This document shows positions 31,546-43,798 of a stretch of 64,000 nucleotides of DNA, piece after piece; the stretch's first letter is position 1; each line of letters starts with the position of its first letter. Both the position numbers and the translations under genes were made by a program. Source of the DNA: Ascaphus truei (Eukaryota > Chordata > Amphibia > Anura > Ascaphidae); NCBI GenBank assembly GCA_036426205.1, contig CM071571.1, positions 116,462,502-116,526,501 on the forward strand. The letters run 5' to 3'. The notes below the pieces were generated by a model. That model was not told the DNA's origin. It saw only the letters and a list, made by a program, of their open reading frames with translations, and ran no database searches.

Positions 31546-31699
31546 CTCACCAACACAAAAAAAACCATGTGTGTTTATCCTTCTAATTAGACATTAGCCA
31601 CCTGAGCTACCACACTCGCTCAGGATATAACTGCTTTATTTTAAGAGCAATTACTAGATCTACAACACTGCCTGTTTCCAACTATTGTGCTCCCCCATC

Positions 31700-33180
31700 C
31701 TTTTTGTATTCATTATTAAACACAACCTTAACCAGCATAAATAAAGTAAATAAATACAGTTCTACTTACCACACCAGCAGGTCCTCCTGTCCTCCGTTGT
31801 CAGAAAGCATACATACATAATAAAGACATTCTAATGGCCCCTAACCCCTTAATCACCCTAGCAGTTAATAACCCACCCTGGAGGCCTAACAACCCACCCC
31901 AGACTGATTATACCCACCCTGTACCCATTGAGTAGTTTAGTGGTATGTCTTACCCATAATAATATGGGCAAGATAAGCCTCTATAGCACTGAATGGGCAA
32001 CCTAATCACAATACATGAATGCACCAAACACACAATAATAAAATATTAAAAAAACTCCAAAAAAACACACTTCAATAAATAAAAACAGTAGCCAGCTAAT
32101 CCAATGAATACAAGCAATAACAACATCAGCAATTAATTAAACCCTTAACCAAAGCAATTAATTAATCAAACTCAGAATTATTTCAAACAGTAACCAATCA
32201 AACCAATTAATTACTAAACCAACTCAAAAATAATTCTAACAGTAACCAATCAAAACAATTAATTAATACAACATTAATTAATTAATTGAAACATTAAACT
32301 ACAAAGAAATAAAATAAAAACATATCAGAAACAACCATTAAACGCAGTAGCCAACACAATACATCTCTAATTTAAAAAGAAATACAATCGCCAGCATTTT
32401 ATTTCAATCAAGCTGAAAAATACCAAACAATTACATCCACAATAAACTAACATTGCAAAAAACAGCAGCAATACAACGCCAGAAATGTCCCCAAAATATT
32501 GTCCTAATAATATATTGATCTGTACTCTAAAGGGGTTCAGATTAATATATTATCAGTCAATGTTCAAAAATAAAAAATTAAAAAACACATTCAATGTAAA
32601 AACCTGTAAAAAAAAAAAAAACATTTACAAACATGCAATATATTACTTACCATTAGAAGCGCTGGCCCCCCGACTCCCGGGGAAACAGGAAGCTCACGTA
32701 ACTTGAAGGCCTCAAATAGCATCCGATGCCATCCGCCATGAAGATCTGGATCAGGTACCCAAATTTTCTTTCTTTAATCACCTTCTTCTATCTTCATCTG
32801 TCACCATTTGTTGATCTTCTTTATCTTCTGTCTTCATCTGTCAATCCATAAAACCCCATGGTAGATCGCAACCGATGTTGTCTCATCGTCTTCTTGGTCT
32901 CAAATGAGGCGTCACGGCCTTAAATAGGGCTTGTGATGTCACATTTTGCCTCGAACTGGTTTAACAGCCATCTGATTGGCTGTTAAAACCATGTGCCGAC
33001 TTAAATTTTTTTTTTGTGATGTCATTTAAAGTGAATGATGCCAGCCAATCAGAATGGCTGTGCCTCATTTGCCTTTAAGATGACGTCACTAAATCCAAGA
33101 TGGCCGGCATTCCATGCTATTTCAGCCAATCAGATTGTGGTAACTAAATCCCCAATCTGATTGGTTGTTAAGGCGAGAAG
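31700..33180 (-). mobile_element. Single-arm relative of the palindromic element
   Basis: Read on the minus strand, this follows the right arm of the palindrome. It starts with CCAATCAGATTGGGG-like CCAAT words and TGACGTCATCTTAAAGG (about 33,073-33,089). A TATTTAAG box (32,919-32,926) leads into CGCCTCATTTGAG, then a GAAGA-rich leader, CTTCTAATG and donor GTAAGT (32,645-32,650), AT-rich intron-like DNA, and GTTAGGGG near 31,842. The order, donor and promoter words match. The second arm is missing, and the protein part has diverged. Confidence 0.65.
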
Positions 33181-33420
33181 AGGGGGAGAGTGTAAGAGGG
33201 CAAGAGAGAGGGGGAGGAGTGGGGGGAGGAGAGGGAGTATAAGGAGGAAGAGGGGTAGAGAGTGAAGGAAAGAGCATAAGGGGGGAGACGGAGAGCGCAT
33301 AAGGGGGAGAGCATATGAGAGGGGGAGGAGAGTGTGGGAGGGAGAGCGTGCAAGGGGGGAGAGAGAGGAAGAGAGACGAACTGATGGGGGGGAGAGAGGA
33401 ACGAGGGGAGGGTTGGGGTT
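33181..33420. repeat. Purine-rich low-complexity tract
   Basis: Irregular GGGAGAGAG repeats span about 240 bp with no coding content. Confidence 0.85.
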
Positions 33421-34613
33421 CCCCAGACTTTTACAATCTAATTCTAGGGTTCTTTACCACACAATTTTTAGAAACCACTGCCTTATAAACTTGCAATAAT
33501 CACAAGTTAATGACTGATTCTGTTGTGTTGAACTCATTCTTCATGGAAGGACACGAACCTGAACCACTTGCTGAACATACTATACCCTCTGAGTCCTGCA
33601 TTAGTAGGACAGATAAGCATAGTAAGAAATTGAAATCCAGTGTTAAATATGGATATTATAAAGGTGGAAAATATGAAAAAATCATTCAGCTTGTATATAG
33701 CAAATAAAAATACCACTTGTGAGTGTGTGCGCATGTCTTACACGGGTATGCAACCCTGCCATTCCCCATTATCTTTTAGCATACAATGCTACATACACAT
33801 ACTCTGCAGTGGTGGTCTTTTGCACTTCAGTGGGTTGAATGGCTTTATACAATGTTAGTGACATAAAACACTAATAACAGAGAGAAGCTTATCTTGCTTC
33901 CTGCTGATAATCCTACTACTGGAAAATAAAAAAAAGTCCAAAAGTAAAAACCACCCAGTTTGATGTGCAAAGTTGCAATATTGGTTTAAATGTTTACTAA
34001 ACAGAGACCGTGAGACTGCTTGGTTCTCAAATAACAAGTAAGAGTTTAGATAATTAGGATAGAATGCACACCATTAGGAGATAACATCATGTGGGAGTGA
34101 AAGAAGGAAGACCACCATGGTTGATTTTAATTATGACTAACGCAGACCTAGTGTATGTCTCGGAAAGTGCAACTTTTAACTTCCTGAAATAGGTAGATAT
34201 CATAAGCAGTATGTGAGTGAAAACTGGATGCAATAGGATCTAGTAACAGGGTAATGGGGTTAATGCTAGATAGACATTCTAATATGACCATAACAGGTCA
34301 AGCAAAAAAAAAAGGTTGCGGTAATGGTAATCTGCCTGATAGAAAAAAATAGGGGGGGTGCCGAGCACGCGCGTTGTAAGTGAAACTTCTTAGCATTTTG
34401 TCACTGAAATTGTAAATAATTTTTCATGATTTTGATTGAATGAAAGATTTGAGGGGTTTTTGGGGTTTTTTTTAGCAGAAATTTGCATAGTATCAGTTGG
34501 AATAGATGATAAAATTGAGTTATGATAACTAAATTAAGATACTGTTGTAGCACTGCCGGTATTTATATCCACACTATGTGATCACATCAATGCTTATTGC
34601 TCACTTATACAAT
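33421..34613. other. No gene seen
   Basis: Open frames of 60-72 codons lie on both strands, none with a domain. 33,900-34,050 is AT-rich. Nothing else is supported. Confidence 0.4.
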
Positions 34614-35300
34614 TGTAGCACACTTTCCCCAAGCCCCTGGGAGGTATGGCAGCTATGGTGTGTGTAGTGCGTTACTTGTGGCTCACAGAAGGCCTGAACC
34701 TCCGTTGCTGGAAAAACAGGAGTGAAGGTAGAGCACTGCAATAGCAAAAAGGGCTGGAGGCAAAAAATGAAAATAAACTATTTATTGGGCATATACGCCA
34801 TATGGACAGACACACAATTTAAAAAAACTCTTGACGCATTTCCCGCCTGCTGGAAGCCTGAGGTGTACCTGATCCGATGGGTGACAGCTCCTCCACCTGC
34901 GCGGAATCCCAGCTATGTGGATGCAGGACCATATATGAACAATACACACTGATATAGTAAAACAATAGCAATTTACTGTATGCATAGAAACAATCATAAA
35001 CAATAATACCACTACTGCAACACTAGGCCTCGCAGGGCTACAACCCCTCACCGTGCCGTCCCAACGTCCCACGTGGATTGTACCACCTTTAAGAGTCTCT
35101 GTGGTAGTAGGTGCCTGGTCCCAGACAACCTGAGGACAGGATACAGCCATGTCCTTTCTGTGTCCCTCACACTGATACCACAGGGGCAGTGTCCCTATCT
35201 ATGGGCCTGTCCCTGCACCAACCACAAGCTGAGGAGAGTCGGGGCCTAGATGGGGCCTAATGGGGGTATCTGGCCTAGTGCAGGTGCCACTGACACCTGC
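34614..35300 (-). repeat. Probable LTR related to 18,627-19,556, right end unresolved
   Basis: It begins TGTAGCACAC. GTGCGTTACTTGTGG, then GGCCTGAACCTCCG, align with GTGCGTACCTGCGTGG and GGCCTGAGTCTCCCG in the 18.6-kb LTR. AATAAA on the minus strand lies at about 34,779. The right boundary and target duplication are not found. Confidence 0.5.
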
Positions 35301-35800
35301 ACACATAACCTACTCCTTCCTTGTCCCAGCTCTGACTGGCGTGGCTTCTCTAGCGTGCCAAATATATCTTCTTCACCAGGGGAATCGTTGCAGCCCTATT
35401 GGCTGTTTTGCCTCACATGATCCTGCAGCCCCAGTGGCTGCTAGGGGTTGTAGTCCACCTGGGAGCCCTTCCCTGCACTGGCCGCCGCTTGCGCTACCTT
35501 CGGCGCATGCGTACCATCTCGCACATGCGAGAGAACCAACGAGATGTCCGCCGGACTGGGTGGATAGTACAGCGCACATGCGACCTATTGTGAATGCGTG
35601 CGCAACTCCAATATGGCGGCGTTCGGAGAACCTCTACGGGGCTCTGGCGACCCGATCGCCGCTTCGGCTTCATACACACACCCTCCCCCCCGCAGTGCCG
35701 TCCGCACCTGTCCCTGCCGCCGCTGCTGAGGTGCGAGCGCGCTGGGAGGTAAGGGAACAAAGGGCACCAGGGGAACCCATGTCACACTATGTCTATTAGG
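35301..35800. other. CpG-rich segment, promoter-like
   Basis: 35,480-35,760 is unusually CpG-rich, with GCGCATGCG and ATATGGCGGC words, and open frames run on both strands. The open frames overlap in several phases and lack domains, so composition explains them. It could be an LTR U3 region or a CpG island. Confidence 0.35.
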
Positions 35801-37442
35801 GCTGTGTACTAAATCTGTGAATGATTGTGCATGTGTGCAGCAAGACTCCCCCTCTGTTATGCACACACTGGTTTAGCTGTCCTGTGCTGTAAACATCGAG
35901 AGGTATCGCTGACTGCAGAGATCCCCTTATTTTAGCACTTGAGCACAACCTCATTTCCCTGTCACATGCATTGCTATACAGAGCACTGAAAGATAATTAT
36001 TCCTTTACTTACTCGGGTGCTCACCCTGAAGTTTAGTAATCCCACTTTGAGGTGATCCTTGATATAGCTGTTAATATATAATCTATATATCAGCTGGCAT
36101 ATTCATAGACTTCTGCTCACCGGTGTGGACGTTGCTTTTAACATGCTATTGCACAATTTATTTTGTTTGCTTTGTATCAATAACATTTGTTTTTATATTC
36201 TCATTCAATTTAACATTGTACTGTATGTTTTGGGGGTTATCTCTTCCAGTAGAGTAATAATTATTCCAAGCTCCAACCACTAGGTTACTACACATTAATT
36301 AACCTATTGATTTATAGGTGTTGGGGTCTTCTTGTATCTCTTCCTCCACCTGGAGGTAGGAGGCATGTGTTCGTTGAGGTCTAACTAACTCTCCTAGTGC
36401 ACCCACCTCTTGTTCCATCAAGGTGTTCGAGTATCTCTCTCTCTGTTGTTTGTTTTAAAAACCACTAAACAGTAGGAATGTGATAAACATGGGATTCAAG
36501 CAAAAAAAATAGCAACAATAGAGATCCCTGATATATCATTTTAGTTCCATTTTTTTAATTTAAAAGTTATTAAATTCACGAAAATGTTTGACAGTACTTT
36601 TAAGCATAAAACAATTTGGGCAAAATTGTTACATTTTGGACAAACTTTGTGGTTTAAGAATTCGAGAATGCATTTTACAAACAATTTGCTCCCATCACTA
36701 CATTACTTACATCAGGGACTTAACCTGAAGAAGATGGTATGTGAATTATTCAGGATCATAAGACATGAACACACAGATAGGACCTGCTAATGGTCATGCC
36801 TTGAAAGTGGCAGCAGGCTTAAGACGCTTTGGCCAATGGGTTAAACTAAATTACCCTTTTTCAAGAGAATATTTAGGTATTTCACTGTGAATTTTTGTCA
36901 TATTCGAAGTAGCACTGGGCTTCTTTCTTTTTTGTTGTATTCATAAGACATGAACCCAGTTATTATTCCCTAACACTATTGGCAGTGTATGTTCTGCTGC
37001 TGTAGGGGTGTGCAAAGCATTGTAAATGGCAGGAAGATGAGGTAGGTGCTTAAAAAACACACCATCCACTTAGAAACATTTTGCCTATGGCAGCAACTGC
37101 CTGCATTCACGAAACGATTAGTAAATTACCTCCCTAATGCTTGTATGTCCCCAATCAAGAACAAATCTGACTATGCTAATTATTGCATTGACTTTAAACT
37201 TAATGTTAGTGAATACTCCCATAATGCTCTAAATATATCAAGTATAGTAGGATAATATGTAAGTCGCACCTTTGAAGTAATTCACTATATACCTGTACAC
37301 ACAATTTGAATCTTGTTTTACTTTGTGGTGGATGCAAAATATTATGTCTTATAATGCATTATCTTTCAACAGTTGATATATTTTTAAATTTCAGTATGTG
37401 AGAGAGGCTTTAGTCTTTTGAAAGACCTTGAGCCAGTCTTCA
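35801..37442. other. No gene seen
   Basis: AT-rich. A dispersed word set at about 36,812-36,860 matches 30,705-30,760. No coding region or RNA gene is supported. Confidence 0.4.
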
Positions 37443-37472
37443 TTGCAGATATGGACCCTGTGTCCTATGATG

Positions 37473-37511
<39 letters not shown>

Positions 37512-37605
37512 ATATAATATATATATCATATAGTATAATATATATAAAATTATAATGAATATATATATATATAACATATAGGACACAGGATCCATATCTG
37601 CAAAT
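37443..37605. repeat. Hairpin element with (TA)n core
   Basis: Left arm TTGCAGATATGGACCCTGTG and TCCTAT (from 37,443) is matched by the inverted right arm ending CATATCTGCAA at 37,603; the arms differ by a few bases. The centre is a long TA repeat. It looks like a snap-back microsatellite or small MITE. Confidence 0.75.
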
Positions 37606-40010
37606 TACACGCATACACATATATATATATATATATATATAGCAACTGTAAATATTCCTGTATATTCATTTGCATGTCTTAGACAGGTCTGCAACCCTGT
37701 CTTTCACTATTATCGCCCAGCACACAGCACTTTCACTGCAGATATATATCAGTATTGTTTTTATAGGGCAAAATATGCCTTATGCAAAAAAAATGAACTA
37801 ATATCTAAGCGGCCAGTGGTTGAAGTGGCTTATTAAAAGTAGTGGTCGTGTGCCTGATTATATGTATTAAACATTGTGGAAAAGCTATTCCAACCTTATA
37901 TTGAAAAGATTAATACAATACTTAAATAGCAAAGCTTGGGTGGCGTTTATTAGTTCTAGGAGTTGGTAACTAGATGAGATAAGAATGTAATTGAATGTCC
38001 ACCCACACTGCAATGGTCATTGGTTCCTTAATGATCTACCAAGATAACATAATTTTCTGGTAGGTAGTAAAACCTTTGGGTGGTCTAGTTACTGTAGATT
38101 GTTCTATATACTCACCTCGCTCTCAAGATATCATTTGTTATGTCATTACCTAACATTACATAGCTTTACTGTATCTACTTTTTAAAGGAAAGCAAAAAAA
38201 AACAAAAGGTCAGATTCCAAAAAACAAAATCGCTGTCCCTGAACATCTAGCTGGCCTTGTACACATTTACAAAGAAATGGCTGTACAAGTAGCATAATGC
38301 AAAGGGGTCATTTCGGAAATATTCTTTTGGGATGGGGGGGGAGGTTAGCCATTCAACATGCTTTACTTGTACCTGACCAAAATCTTGATATTTACAATGT
38401 AAACACAGTTGAATTCTTAATAGGGTAACAGGCTTGGTAATGTGTACATGGCACATGGAGTATTTCTTTTGTCTTTAATCCACTTTGATTGTAGAAAGTT
38501 GCTGTCATTTTATTGCCCATAATACCCTTACAGTATGTGTCATATTGTTCTACAATGCTTCATTCTATAAATCTCTCTGAGATATGTTGTTTTTACCTTT
38601 TACCCCTGACCTTTTGCATCTTTGTTTAGCAATTATTTACTGTATGTAATTGTCCTTAGTATTGCTAAGTAAATACATGAATGGGAGTACAGGTGTGCTA
38701 AAGCTTAACACCCTTTTATTAGAGAATGCTGCAATCACAAAAACCTGGCAATAGCATTATGTATTTATTTAGCAATACTAATGCATATGAATGGGAGTAA
38801 AGGTGGGCTAAAGCTTATCACCCCTTTGTGGATCTGGGCAATAGTGCGTTTCTGTAGATAGCTCACTGCATTCTTCTGATCTTGTCTGCTTTAAGAAAAA
38901 TAAGTACAGATAAAGATACATTTTACTTCCACTTGAAACATTTTAGAGCCATCATCTCTAATTATAGTACAAATGAGTGCCCTTTTCTTAATTGCAGAAT
39001 TCGCATAAAAGGTATTTGTAATTGGACGTGAAAAATATGTTAATTTAAGTTCTTCTACTGAAAGAGGGATCACGTGATTTCCCTTCAACTAATAGAGAGC
39101 AAACTGATCACATCTATGATTCAGGTTCCTGAATATGCAGTGTTTATCTTCTCATTGTTGGTTCACAGGTAACTTTAGTGAAAACTTGCAAAATACACGT
39201 TTTTTTAAATATATATAACAACCCTAACCCGATTCCATTGGAGGCTGTTTATCAAGCTGCTGATATTTGTGCTTTAAATAATATTTTTCTAGTTTTAAGT
39301 TAAGACAGCATTTAATCAGATTTCTAACATTCAATGTCAATATGATGCAGAGACGAATGCCAAAATCTATCAACATTCTGGAAGGCTCACTCAGGACAGG
39401 TTTATATGAGCTAGAAATACATTGGAGGAAGAGTATATTTCTATATACTCGAAACATAATTTTGGTGATTTTAACAAACATTTTTTGCTGTCCACAATTG
39501 TGCTTGATTTATGTGCATTTCTGCACAAACCATTACAAACGGGGACTGTTCTGGTTAAGATGCTACAATTGGTAGCTTTACAAACGCCTTTTCAGACATG
39601 GTTTGGGCCCTGGAAGATGAATCATTCCAAAAGATAGAGAAAAGCAAATCATAAGTGCAAATGTGATCATTTTCATTCTAAAATTGGGACACTTCCCTGT
39701 CTCTGCCTATAACTATTCTCAAATTTGCTGATTGGCAAAAGAAGTGCTCTGTACCTTGATACATTTTCTCCATGAGATGCATCATAAAATTGACCTAGTG
39801 GCTAAATGTCATTTGCAATACTTGATACACAAATCATATTTAGTTTTTTTTTATCTATCTCATGCACATTGGCAAATTAAACATCCAAAAATTATAATAC
39901 CTCTGTAGTTGGAGCACATCCTCACCTTTTTTTTTTATTCAGCTAAATAAAATACCTGTATAAGTAAATAGATATTATATAGGTAAATATAGTAAGACAA
40001 TTAGTATATG
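37606..40010. other. No gene; short repeats only
   Basis: A (TA)n run lies at 37,617-37,640. At about 38,664-38,830 a block containing ATGAATGGGAGTA and TGCTAAAGCTTA-like words is duplicated with a period of about 107 bp. 39,342-39,637 holds two overlapping open frames without domains. Nothing else is recognised. Confidence 0.4.
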
Positions 40011-40014
40011 TACA

Positions 40015-40723
40015 TGTAGCCATGTATCCTCTTGGCTACTAAACTGCCCTGCCTAACACATAAGCCCTGGTACCAGCATAGGCAGTGTTAGGGTTAAGCC
40101 GGGTTTTCCCTTGCAGTAAGCAGCTTCCTTGAGTGACAGGGGGGCGAGATAAGGCCTGTTTACTGCCCAATCAAGGGCTCAGACCTTGGACCCTCCCTCT
40201 GGGTACAAAAGGGGCTGCACAGCCAAATTTAGAGGAGTCAAGTTCTAGGGAGTGTGGAGTCAGGGCTCTGACATCTTTCTCTCCCCTCCCTTAGGGGAGA
40301 GGGGCCAATAGGGGAAAAGGGAATAGGGGAAGAGATGAGGATAGACCCTTGGTGCCTCAAACCTCCTGATTGAGTCCAGGGACCATCCAGAAGAGGAAGA
40401 AAGTGTATCTAGTTATATTGCTGTATTTTGTTGTTGAAGAATAAAACCGTTCCAGTTTTATATATTCCGGCCTGAGACTGCAATTAATCAGGGGGAGTAT
40501 CGGAGAGGGTTTTCCTACCCAGATTGCATCCAGCGCTACTGGAGCCTGCTGGAGATGGAGGTGCTGCACCAGTAAGAAATAACCAACCATCACCCTGAAA
40601 GCCTGTCCTGTCTTCCCTATTAACACCGGCGGAAGCTCAGCATCCTGTGAGCCAAAAGGTGAGCAGCACTGAAACACCGTGTAATACTGAGATCTCCCAG
40701 AGGGTGGGGGAAAACCTGTTACA
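40015..40723 (+). repeat. Solo LTR (Ty3/gypsy-type), 709 bp
   Basis: TGTAGCCATG...ACCTGTTACA is flanked by 4-bp duplications TACA (40,011-40,014 and 40,724-40,727). It has GGGTACAAAAGG at about 40,200 as a TATA-like element, a poly(A) signal AATAAAA at 40,440, and the CTCCCAGAGGG end shared with the LTR at 21,599. Confidence 0.85.
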
Positions 40724-40749
40724 TACACAATGACATGAAATCCTTAATC

Positions 40750-41161
40750 TTAGGCCTCGGCCATGTTTAGTGCTTGCTTGCGGAAGCGTGCTGAAGCGCG
40801 CTCCCGCTCAGCACTGAGCCCCTACAGCCGCAATTAGAGCTGCTTTAGTAGGGGCTCGCCTACGCTTCCGCAAGCGCGCGGAAGCGTAGGTCTTAGGGGA
40901 ATTTAAAATTCCCCCGCTTGCCGGCGCGACAGGCCGGTCACGTGAGTGGTTCGCCCAATGAGGGCGAACCAGCTCTGTGACGTCACTGGCCCGCCCCCGG
41001 CCAGTGACGCGCCCGCCCCCGGCCCGGCCCGCCCCCGGCCCGCCCCCTGACGGCCCGCTGACGGCGCGTGCGGTAAGCAACCGCAAGGCCAGGGAAGCAC
41101 CCGCTTTCCCTGAGCCTCAGCGCGCCTCAGCACGCCAGCAGGGAGCCTGGCCGAGGCCTTA
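40750..41161. mobile_element. PIF/Harbinger-type MITE, 406 bp, with TTA duplications
   Basis: GGCCTCGGCC at 40,753 and GGCCGAGGCC ending at 41,158 are perfect inverted ends, each flanked by TTA. A 3-bp TTA duplication is the Harbinger signature. The interior is very CpG-rich with inverted words (CGCTTCCGC / GCGGAAGCG) and C-rich repeats at about 40,990-41,050. There is no transposase. Confidence 0.82.
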
Positions 41162-41376
41162 GGATAAACTGTCTGACATGATAATATCTGTCCTTTCCTA
41201 AGCAGGAAATGTGGGCAATGAAGAATAATTAATGTCACTGAGTTTGTTCTTAGGAAACCACCCACGAGAGTAACAGTAACTGCAAGTATGACTTGCATAA
41301 AAAGGCTAATTTCCCTTTTCCGGTCAGGCTCCAGGAAAACCTATGTGTACGTGCCAGTCCACATACCTAGCTAAAG

Positions 41377-41684
41377 CAGTGGTTCTCAATCCTCAAGCTC
41401 TCCTCTCCACCCCCCCCCCCCCCTACCCCAACAGATCAGGTTTTCAGGATATTCCAGCTTCAGCACAGGTGGTTCAATCAGAGGCTCAGTCAAAGAGCGA
41501 GCCTCTGATTGTGCCACCTGTGCAGAAGCAGGTACTGATGGTGCCACCTGTGCTGAAGCAGGGACTGATTGCGCCACCTGTGCTGAAGAAGGGACTGATT
41601 GCGCCACCTGTGCTGAAGCTGGGATATTCTTAAAACCTGTTGGGAGGGGGGGGGAGGGTTGAGGACTGGAGTTGAGCACCCCTG
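41377..41684. mobile_element. hAT-type MITE with internal 30-bp repeats
   Basis: CAGTGGTTCTCAA at the left and GTTGAGCACCCCTG at the right are hAT-like ends. The flanking 8-mers AGCTAAAG and AACTAAGG match at six positions. A 30-bp unit built on GGGACTGATTGCGCCACCTG recurs about four times (41,490-41,625). Because 30 bp is 10 codons, it creates open frames on both strands that are not genes. It is the same family as 49,844-50,025. Confidence 0.75.
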
Positions 41685-42329
41685 AACTAAGGACAGGAGT
41701 ATCGTGTTCACTGCTATTTGGCTGTCGCAGGGACCTGCAACCCACTCTGGCAACAAAGGGGTTAAGAATGACAAATAACATAATCAAGAAATATGACTAG
41801 AATAATAGATTTCCATTTAAATATTAGACACTCTGTAATGTTTGCATAAATATAACAAATGCAGATCACTGAAACCCCTGGCCCTAAGAATTATTTTCTT
41901 TATTTCTATGCAGCACTGGCAGCGTATACTATGCAGCATTGTGAAACGTAAAGTCCACTCACAAAGAAACACTGTTTCAAAATGCGTCCAAAGTTCCAAT
42001 CTAATAAAGACAGAGTGGGGGAACGGGAGGTCATATAACAAAGGTTGAAGAGAGACGCAAATGCAAACTAACTGAATATTTTTTCAACTATTGTATCAAA
42101 GTACTGTATGTAGTTGTATCCTTTTTCTTGTGGTAAAAAAATAATAATTTTGCATTTGGTTTTGATGCAATTCCATGTATGCAGTTTGTAATACTACTTT
42201 ACTATGGAAATTGGTGCAAATGATGAAATATTAAGCACAGAATGCAGTTTGGTCAAACAGCAAGACATTGTACATATTCAGACCAGGAGCAGTCCTTGTT
42301 ACACCCTTATTTGAAGCTCATGTTAATAT
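41685..42329. other. No gene seen
   Basis: AT-rich sequence without a recognised element. Two overlapping open frames on opposite strands near 41,820-42,045 carry no domain. Confidence 0.4.
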
Positions 42330-42830
42330 ACAAATATAAACAAATGTTCCAGCACTCACTGACTCTACCGTGAAAATAAGAATCAACTGGGAGTAATGTC
42401 CAAAATAGAAGTAAATTTAATGCTTACACATGAAAACAATAACTCGGAGTGATGTCCCACAATGGAAAACTGCCTCTAGGGTGTACGTGGTATGGGAAAA
42501 GAATACAGGGTAAGGGAGTGAAAAAGACAAAAGACACGCTGTGGGGGAAACAAACACAATAGGGGGAGGGTATGCTACAGGGCAACGTTTCGAGGTGTAT
42601 ACCTCTTCTTCAGGCCCGTTACCTCGGGTCCAAAGGGACCATGAGGTACTTCTCTTATCCCTCTTTCCCCAACAATTGTCCAGCCCTATCCCACAAACAG
42701 AGATAATAAGCTAAGTAGAAAAACTGAGCAGCAGCTCAACGAAGTCCATAAGCAGCAAGAGTTCCAAAATGTGAAAGCAGTATATAGCAAAATCAAACCG
42801 TCTGATCCTTGTCAGCAACATGTCTCTTTC
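42330..42830 (-). repeat. Penelope-like non-coding segment with hammerhead-like core
   Basis: No protein remains. The segment surrounds the minus-strand hammerhead-like motif at 42,580-42,617 and has the purine-rich text seen around the other copies. Boundaries are approximate. Confidence 0.45.
42580..42617 (-). ncRNA. Hammerhead-ribozyme-like motif, best preserved copy
   Basis: On the minus strand the order is GGGC (42,614-42,617), core CTGAAGA (42,607-42,613), A, stem-loop GAGGT-ATAC-ACCTC, core GAAAC (42,587-42,591), GTT, then GCCC (42,580-42,583), which pairs with GGGC. Both core boxes are unchanged, helix II is 5 perfect pairs and helix I at least 4. Helix III is limited to the palindrome ACGT, so pairing would have to be two base pairs or between two molecules, as reported for hammerheads of this minimal type. 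Confidence 0.55.
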
Positions 42831-42997
42831 TCACTCCTGCTGTGTGGAGACCCAAGTTAATTTTTATTGCCACATCACGTGGGCCAAAAGAAAGATACAA
42901 CGGATATAAACCGAATGTTGTTTCCACTGGAGGGGATTGAAATGCTGTATCTTTGCCGGGAAAGATCTTGAGAAACAGTGCGGTTAAACTGCAGGGA

Positions 42998-43005
42998 CCC
43001 CTTAG
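42998..43005. repeat. Left 8-bp target-site duplication CCCCTTAG
   Basis: Repeated exactly at 43,791-43,798. Confidence 0.92.
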
Positions 43006-43790
43006 CAGTGGCATAGCTAGACATGGGCAGGCCCCCGGGCAAAAAAATTTCAGGGCCCCATAAATATTAATATTAACTGTCATTTTTTGTCTCCCTCCAC
43101 ATCCTCTCCCTGATCCTCTCTCTCATAATCCCTCCTCATCATCTCTCCCCCTCATCATCATCATCATCAGCAGCAGCAGCTTTCCCCCTCATTATCATCA
43201 CCATCATCAGTGCTCCCCCTCATCATCAGCTCCCCACCATCATCAGCTCCCCCTATCTCTCCCTCAGCTCATCTCTCTCCCCCAGCTCACCTCTCTCCCT
43301 CCTCCAGCTCAGGTCTCTCTCTCCCCCAGATCCTCTCTCTGTCTCCCACTCAGCTCTCTCTTTCTCCCCTCAGCTCTCTCTTTCTCCCCTCAGCACTCTC
43401 TCTCCTGCTCAGCACTCTCTCTCTCCCGCTCAGCACTTGCTCTCCCGCTCAGCACTCTCTCTCAGCACTCTCTCTCCCGCTCAGCACTCTCTCTCCCGCT
43501 CAGCTCTCTCTCATGCCTACCTTTGGCGGGAAGAGATGATCTGAGGAGCAGCTGGCAGAGGAGATATGGCAGCCGTCACTGGAAGTAAGAAAGACTTCCG
43601 GGTCAGACTGCTAGAGGGCGCTCCTCCCCTGCCGTCCTCCTTTGCCTCAACTGATGATTCTTCTACTGGCATATCCTTTAACACCGGGGGACTGCTGCCG
43701 CATACCCCGCCTGTCTCTACAGGGGGGGAAGAACGGGCCCCCTAAGGGCGCAGGCCACCGGGCTTTGCCCGGTCTATAGCTACGCCCCTG
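43006..43790. mobile_element. Non-autonomous hAT element, 785 bp
   Basis: CAGTGGCATAGCTAGACATG at the left corresponds to the inverted right end TAGCTACGCCCCTG, with a perfect 8-bp duplication CCCCTTAG on both sides. The interior includes a CATCAT-rich stretch (43,150-43,230) and a CT-rich array of CTCTCCCGCTCAGCA-type units (43,300-43,510). The Ser/Leu-rich open frame at 43,210-43,539 is a product of that array. Confidence 0.93.
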
Positions 43791-43798
43791 CCCCTTAG
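43791..43798. repeat. Right 8-bp target-site duplication CCCCTTAG
   Basis: Exact match to 42,998-43,005. Confidence 0.92.

Noticed and set aside
35260..35799. 179-codon frame in a CpG-rich segment as a host gene
   Set aside because: Frames are open on both strands in the same place, there is no domain, and the segment looks like LTR or CpG-island DNA.
36722..36745. CCTGAAGAAGATGG as a hammerhead first box
   Set aside because: No GAAAC box or helix II follows.
43210..43539. Ser/Leu-rich 109-codon frame
   Set aside because: It is produced by the CT-rich array inside the hAT element at 43,006-43,790.
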